Assembly: GCA_029240195.1 (NCBI GenBank)
Contig: JARBTN010000008.1
Location: forward strand, 1 to 35,897
Reading direction: 5' to 3'
DNA: 35,897 bases
From: Chlamydiales bacterium
GTDB lineage: Bacteria; Chlamydiota; Chlamydiia; Chlamydiales; JARBTN01
Part shown: positions 32,086 through 35,897 of the stretch, one piece after another
Layout: each line of letters begins with the position of its first letter
Position numbering within the stretch: the stretch's first letter is position 1
Notes under the pieces: generated by a model
The model's database searches: none
Told to the model about the DNA's origin: nothing
Seen by the model: only the letters and a program-made list of their open reading frames with translations
Program-made: the position numbers and the translations under genes

Positions 32086-32832
32086 ATGGCAGCTATTGTC
32101 ATTTCAGATGAAACTAAATTGCTCTTACATGCATTTTTAGAAGAGAAACGTCAGCCGGAGCTGGTGGCCACTTATCTTTATTATTTAGAAAATCAATACA
32201 AGATAAAACCTGTTGTCTTTCCAAAAGAAAAAAAGATTTACCAAAATGTGGAGGAGATCATCCACAAATTGGAGTACGAGGGAAAGCTATGGCGCGAGAC
32301 GGAGATCAAAATCCGCTCTTCAAACGATCAAGCTGTCAACGATGAGACGCGCAAGATCTACATCTGCCCCTTTACAGGCAAAGTCTTTGGCGATAACACC
32401 CATCCCAATCCGCTCGATGCCATTTATGACTGGGTATCTAAATGCTCAGAAAATACGGAAAAAGTCGGCGGCCTGAAAGTGAAGCGCTTTTTTGTCTCCG
32501 AAGACCCGGAAGTGATCAAGAGCTACGCCCAAAAAGATCGTCCTAAAGAGACAGTCACTCGCGTGGTCTACTCATCTGTCATCAGCGGAAAATTGTTTAG
32601 CAGCAAGCAAGCGGTCATCGAAGATTTCATCTCCAATTACGTCAAGCCGCTTTCCCTTGTAGAGGTGCAGAATCAAAATCGCTTTGAAATTGAAGACTTG
32701 TTCTTGAAGTTCCTCCAAGAACACTTGCAAGAAGAAAAAGTTGCCGCATTTGTCGAAGTGCTCTCAGAGATTGAGGAATTTCAGCCCTACGTCTCCCAAT
32801 GGCTCGATGAAGGGGAGCCAAGCGAATCTTAA
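32086..32832 (+). CDS. Conserved chlamydial protein, CT538-like (probably DUF2709)
   Basis: The 248 residues are soluble and charged, with no signal peptide. The middle contains KIYICPFTGKVFGDNTHPNPLDAIYDW, where Cys and His might bind metal, and a helical acidic C-terminus follows. I assign it by position and length: in C. trachomatis CT538, CT537 (tsaE/yjeE) and CT536 (dnaQ-like) are consecutive, as here, and I recall CT538 as the small Chlamydia-only family DUF2709. AGGGG lies 6 nt before the ATG. Its own terminator follows, so it is a separate unit from tsaE. Function is unknown. Confidence 0.7.
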   Translation: MAAIVISDETKLLLHAFLEEKRQPELVATYLYYLENQYKIKPVVFPKEKKIYQNVEEIIHKLEYEGKLWRETEIKIRSSNDQAVNDETRKIYICPFTGKVFGDNTHPNPLDAIYDWVSKCSENTEKVGGLKVKRFFVSEDPEVIKSYAQKDRPKETVTRVVYSSVISGKLFSSKQAVIEDFISNYVKPLSLVEVQNQNRFEIEDLFLKFLQEHLQEEKVAAFVEVLSEIEEFQPYVSQWLDEGEPSES

Positions 32833-32837
32833 AAGGC

Positions 32838-32862
32838 AAAGGCGCTTAAAAAGCGCCTTTTC
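32838..32862 (+). terminator. Intrinsic terminator after the CT538-like gene
   Basis: AAAGGCGCTT (32838-32847) pairs perfectly with AAGCGCCTTT (32851-32860) across a 3-nt loop, followed by TTCT. It starts 6 nt after the stop. Confidence 0.85.
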
Positions 32863-32956
32863 TAGCACTCCATTTTCTCTCTCCTGAATTTTCCCTTCGC
32901 TCGGCTCTCCTGCGGCTTTATCGACGTTTAAAAAGTATAAAAGGACCATTTTTGGC

Positions 32957-33379
32957 ATGGCAGAATACCTTTCCCTTTGTGAAGAAGACACGCAAAAAAT
33001 CGCCAGAGATTTTGCCCTTGCCCTTCCGGATCAGGCCATCGTCACCTTTGATGGCGATTTAGGCTCTGGGAAAACGACGTTCATCAAAGCGCTTGTCGCA
33101 AGCGCCTCCGGCATCGATGAAAACTGCATCAGCAGCCCGACCTTCTCTCTCTTGCACACTTACACCGGCAAGAAGACGGTCCATCACTTCGATCTTTATC
33201 GATTGGCTAGCGAAGAGGAGTTTTTTGACTTGGGAGTGTTTGACCTGTTTGCCGAACCCAGCTGGGTGCTCATCGAATGGCCGGATAAAATCAAGCGCTA
33301 CCTGCTCGCTCCCTATTTCCAAGTGCAGATAGCCTATCGCAGTGAAAAGATGCGCAGCATCACCATTTTGACCCCTTAG
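32957..33379 (+). CDS. tsaE: tRNA threonylcarbamoyladenosine biosynthesis ATPase TsaE
   Basis: TsaE is the small ATPase that supports TsaB-TsaD in making t6A37 on ANN-decoding tRNAs. Walker A GDLGSGKTTF is at 33-42, SSPTFSLLHTY at about 58-68 is the family switch segment, and HHFDLYRL and IEWPDKI complete the signature. At 140 residues it has the usual length. The next gene, engB, starts 17 nt after its stop. The window also holds trmO, which methylates the t6A that this pathway makes, although far away. Confidence 0.95.
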   Translation: MAEYLSLCEEDTQKIARDFALALPDQAIVTFDGDLGSGKTTFIKALVASASGIDENCISSPTFSLLHTYTGKKTVHHFDLYRLASEEEFFDLGVFDLFAEPSWVLIEWPDKIKRYLLAPYFQVQIAYRSEKMRSITILTP

Positions 33380-33396
33380 CCCCGTTTGCTATTATT

Positions 33397-34047
33397 ATGA
33401 CGCTACTCTTTAAAGATGTCAGATTTATTAAAAGCGCTTCTGCTCAAGAGCACTGGCCCAATTTAAAAGACAGCCTCGGCCGTCCCTTTCCCGAGATCGC
33501 CATCCTCGGTCGATCGAACGTCGGCAAGTCGACCCTGCTCAATCACCTAGGCGTGAAGAGGGTGGCCAAAGTGTCGGGCACGCCCGGCAAAACGCAGCTG
33601 ATCAACTTCTTTTGGGTCGATCAAAAAGTCGTCTGGGTGGACCTGCCCGGCTATGGCTATGCCGCTGTGCCTAAAGAGCAGCGGGCGGCCTGGGGCGAGA
33701 TGGTCGATCAATATCTAGAAGAGAGGGAGGGCTTATCCCTCTTTCTCCTCCTGCTAGACTGCAGGCGCAAGCCAAGCCCCGATGACCTCAGCTTGTTTCA
33801 TTGGCTAGTCAAGAAAAAGATCTCGACAATCATCGTCTTGACTAAGGTCGATAAGCTAAACCAAAAAGAGAAAAGGCAGCAGAGGGAGATGGTTGCTGCC
33901 GAACTGCAGCTTTCTAAATACGACATCCCTCTCGTGCCTTATTCGGCCTTGAAAAACGTGGGAAAGACGATCCTCATCCAGCAAATCGATGAGCGCTTAA
34001 AAATGACCCGAGAAATAGATGATAGGAAAGACCATGGGCCTGATTGA
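33397..34047 (+). CDS. engB: Ribosome-biogenesis GTPase YsxC/EngB
   Basis: EngB is a small GTPase needed for late 50S subunit assembly. G1 GRSNVGKS is at 38-45, G2 is Thr62 in SGTPGKTQ, G3 DLPGYGYA at 82-89, G4 TKVD at 149-152, and G5 YSA. At 216 residues it is the typical size. It sits between tsaE and the exonuclease gene; from memory these two are adjacent in C. trachomatis, so engB has been inserted here or lost from that place there. Its 3' end overlaps the next gene by 14 nt. Confidence 0.95.
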   Translation: MTLLFKDVRFIKSASAQEHWPNLKDSLGRPFPEIAILGRSNVGKSTLLNHLGVKRVAKVSGTPGKTQLINFFWVDQKVVWVDLPGYGYAAVPKEQRAAWGEMVDQYLEEREGLSLFLLLLDCRRKPSPDDLSLFHWLVKKKISTIIVLTKVDKLNQKEKRQQREMVAAELQLSKYDIPLVPYSALKNVGKTILIQQIDERLKMTREIDDRKDHGPD

Positions 34048-34783
34048 AAAAGAAGTATTTGTTTGTCTAGATTGTGAAACGACAGGGCTCGATCCAAAAG
34101 AGGACCGTATCATTGAAATAGCGGCTGTCCAGTTTACTTTTTCTACTGTTCAATCTGAATTTGAGTCGCTAGTCGATCCAGAGCGCCCGATCTCGGAAGC
34201 CTCGATAGCCATTCACCACATCACTGATGATATGGTGCAGGGCAAGCCTAAGATCGAAGACGTGTTGCCCGAGCTGCTGCGCCTCGTCGGCCGCTACCCC
34301 ATCGTTGGGCATGGCATCGGCTTCGATATCGACATCATCGCTCAATCGTGCGAGCGCGCCAAGATTCCTTGTAACATCAAAAATAACCCCTCCGTCGATA
34401 CCTTGCGCATGGCTAGGCTTTACGGAGAGAGCCCTGTCAATTCGTTAGAGCAGCTGCGGCAGCATTTCAATATCGAGCCTCAAGGTGCGCACCGCGCGAT
34501 GAATGACGTCGTCGTCAACATCGAGGTCTTCAAATACCTTTCGACCAAATTCAAAACCCTCAAGCAGCTGCAAGAGCGGCTACAAAGCCCCATCGCTCTG
34601 CGCGCGATGCCCCTTGGCAAGCATAAAGGGCGCCCCTTTAAAGAGATCCCCTATGAATATCTAATGTGGGCATCCCGGCAAAACTTTGACCAAGACCTTC
34701 TCTTTTCCCTCCGCCAGGAGCTAAAAAAGCGGAAGAAAGGCAACCTCTTTTCGCAATCGGCTAATCCCTTTAGCGAACTTTAA
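34034..34783 (+). CDS. dnaQ: DEDDh 3'-5' exonuclease (DnaQ-like) with DUF3820 tail
   Basis: The exonuclease domain has all the DEDDh residues: Asp13 and Glu15 in DCETTG, Asp98 in HGIGFDID, His153 and Asp158 in GAHRAMND. The C-terminal 50 residues (from about 195, MPLGKHKGRPFKEIPYEYLMW) match the short DUF3820 module often joined to such nucleases. The protein resembles C. trachomatis CT536 in place and size. It could be a proofreading subunit or an RNA/DNA-trimming exonuclease; the family is broad. I chose the ATG at 34034 (AGGAAAG upstream), which overlaps the engB end by 14 nt and implies translational coupling. Confidence 0.88.
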   Translation: MGLIEKEVFVCLDCETTGLDPKEDRIIEIAAVQFTFSTVQSEFESLVDPERPISEASIAIHHITDDMVQGKPKIEDVLPELLRLVGRYPIVGHGIGFDIDIIAQSCERAKIPCNIKNNPSVDTLRMARLYGESPVNSLEQLRQHFNIEPQGAHRAMNDVVVNIEVFKYLSTKFKTLKQLQERLQSPIALRAMPLGKHKGRPFKEIPYEYLMWASRQNFDQDLLFSLRQELKKRKKGNLFSQSANPFSEL

Positions 34784-34850
34784 TTTTTTGGGAAGAGGCT
34801 TTGCCCCTCCCCAAACCCCACCTCACCAAAGGACTTCGTCCTTTGGAAAC
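34784..34850 (-). repeat. Double-hairpin intergenic repeat, copy 4
   Basis: It begins 1 nt after the exonuclease stop: TTTTTTGGGAAGAGGC-TTT-GCCCCTCCC hairpin, CAAACCCCACCTCA, then the CCAAAGGAC-TTC-GTCCTTTGG hairpin. It has the same orientation to the upstream gene as the other copies. In this copy both hairpins are the cleanest. Confidence 0.9.
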
Positions 34851-34866
34851 CTAAGGTTTTAAACAG

Positions 34867-34922
34867 AAAAGCCCTTGAAGGCTATTTGCTAAACGCAAAA
34901 AAACTTTCAAGGGCTTTTTTTT
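34867..34922. terminator. Bidirectional terminator between exonuclease and epmB
   Basis: AAAAGCCCTTGAA (34867-34879) pairs perfectly with TTCAAGGGCTTTT (34906-34918), followed by a long T-run (34915-34922) on the plus strand and an A/T flank on the other. It serves the two converging genes. Confidence 0.85.
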
Positions 34923-34946
34923 GAGCTAAAACTTTGTAGCCCTTGT

Positions 34947-35897
34947 TTAAAGAGGGGTCTTGCTCTTTTCCCCGGGAATTTCCTGCACATATCTTGGCAC
35001 GCCATAGCCGGGAAGCGATTCTCTCATCTCGGCGATCAAGCGGTGCCCCTCTCGAATCGAAACTTCAAAATGCTCAGCTCCCTTCACTTGGTCGAGCTGA
35101 TGCAGGTAGTAGGGGAGAATGCCATGGTTGATCAGCCGGCTATTGAGCTCTTGCAGCGCCTCATGAGTGTCATTGACTCCTCTTAGCAAAACCGATTGGT
35201 TGAGAATGGGGATGCCGAGCTTTTGCATGTTTTTGAGAGCGGAGAGCACATCTTGGTCGAGCTCGCGCGCATGGTTGCAGTGGATGACAAAGATCACTTG
35301 GCACCTGAGCGCCTCAAGCGCATTGAGCAGCTCTTTGGTGGCCCGCTCTGGGATGCCAATCAAAAAGCGGGAGTGAAAGCGAATTCTTTGCACATGGGGA
35401 ATTTGATCGATTTCTGTCAGCAGGTGGATTAGGCGGTCATCGCTCAAAGAGAGGGGATCGCCCCCGCTCAACAGCACCTCTTCAATCTCTATATCATCTC
35501 GAATGGCTTGAATCTCGGCCTTGAATTGGCTTTGGGCGCTTTCATAGGGAAAATGGCGCCTAAAGCAGTAACGGCAATGCATGGCGCAGGCGCTTGTTGT
35601 GACCAGCAGCATTCTCTTGCGGTATTTGGCGAGGAGCTTAGGCGTCTTTAAAAACCGCTCTTCCTCTAAGGGCGCCTCGGAGAAGGGGGATGGGGCATTT
35701 TCTTCTTTTAAGGGGAGGAATTGGCGGATCAGCGGGTCATCGAGCGTGCCTTTAGCCATCTTCAGCGCCAGCCTCCTTGGCAAATTGAGGGGAAAGGGGG
35801 ATTTTTGGTCTAGCTGATCCGTTTGCTCTTTAGAAAGCTCTAGAAATTGAGCCAGCTGATCGATGCGGCTAAAGCTCTCGCGCTGGATTTTTCGCCA
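34947..35897 (-). CDS. epmB: EF-P beta-lysylation protein EpmB (lysine 2,3-aminomutase family), 5'-truncated
   Basis: EpmB is a radical-SAM, PLP-dependent enzyme that makes R-beta-lysine for attachment to elongation factor P by EpmA, which helps ribosomes through polyproline. The frame is open to the window edge, so the first residues are missing; 316 residues are visible. The radical-SAM cluster CxxxCxxC (CAMHCRYC, visible 104-111) and LLSGGDPLSLSD follow family order, and the C-terminus IPGEKSKTPL holds the likely PLP lysine. The protein lacks the longer C-terminal part of true lysine 2,3-aminomutases, favouring EpmB. EpmA and efp are not in this window. Confidence 0.9.
   Translation of the reverse strand, partial: WRKIQRESFSRIDQLAQFLELSKEQTDQLDQKSPFPLNLPRRLALKMAKGTLDDPLIRQFLPLKEENAPSPFSEAPLEEERFLKTPKLLAKYRKRMLLVTTSACAMHCRYCFRRHFPYESAQSQFKAEIQAIRDDIEIEEVLLSGGDPLSLSDDRLIHLLTEIDQIPHVQRIRFHSRFLIGIPERATKELLNALEALRCQVIFVIHCNHARELDQDVLSALKNMQKLGIPILNQSVLLRGVNDTHEALQELNSRLINHGILPYYLHQLDQVKGAEHFEVSIREGHRLIAEMRESLPGYGVPRYVQEIPGEKSKTPL

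Overview
The window reads as a piece of a chlamydial chromosome, most likely from an environmental (Chlamydia-related) family rather than from Chlamydia itself. The evidence is gene content and order. From memory of the C. trachomatis map, rplU-rpmA-obg, the rho/coaE/polA/sohB/npt/pgsA neighbourhood, and a CT538-like gene followed by tsaE and a dnaQ-type exonuclease are all chlamydial blocks. Two adjacent nucleotide transporters of the plastid/parasite ATP/ADP translocase type point to an obligate intracellular energy parasite. G+C looks moderate by eye. I cannot name a species from sequence alone.

Layout. 1-1.8 kb: scpB and scpA on the minus strand, with a solo arm of a palindromic repeat between them. 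2.1-4.5 kb: a Tsp/CT441-type protease and tRNA-Phe(GAA). 4.6-8.6 kb: a 2-hydroxyacid dehydrogenase fold that lacks its catalytic residues, then rplU-rpmA-obg and a DUF2608-like HAD protein. 8.8-10.8 kb: bioY with a BPL_N-type amidotransferase-like gene, then rsmD. 10.85-15.4 kb: the accessory-looking stretch, with a membrane-TPR protein, an orphan gene, an AT-rich spacer, a complete 122-bp palindromic MITE-like element, an ankyrin protein with a C-terminal SET-like domain, and trmO. 15.4-22.5 kb (all minus): sppA-polA-coaE from a good promoter, then rho from its own distant promoter with a long leader, followed by a small membrane-anchored gene and trmO.

22.7-25.3 kb: a hypothetical gene, a frameshifted DUF1653 gene, a DedA protein and a PgsA-type phosphatidyltransferase. 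25.3-29.4 kb: a long gene-free leader with a strong promoter, then the tandem npt pair. 29.7-31.8 kb (minus): argS and a small hypothetical gene. 32.1-34.8 kb: CT538-like gene, tsaE, engB and a DEDDh exonuclease. 34.9 kb to the edge (minus): a 5'-truncated EF-P lysine aminomutase (epmB).

The genes are mainly housekeeping (chromosome segregation, DNA repair, ribosome assembly, tRNA modification, CoA and phospholipid synthesis) plus host dependence (nucleotide and biotin import). No complete new defence or secretion system is visible. The most notable items are a family of double-hairpin repeats found only between convergent genes and always in the same orientation to the nearest stop codon; the MITE-like palindrome; the ankyrin/SET-like protein; a DUF1653 gene broken at a CTT-TAA site that resembles the prfB +1 slip site; and the catalytically degenerate dehydrogenase.
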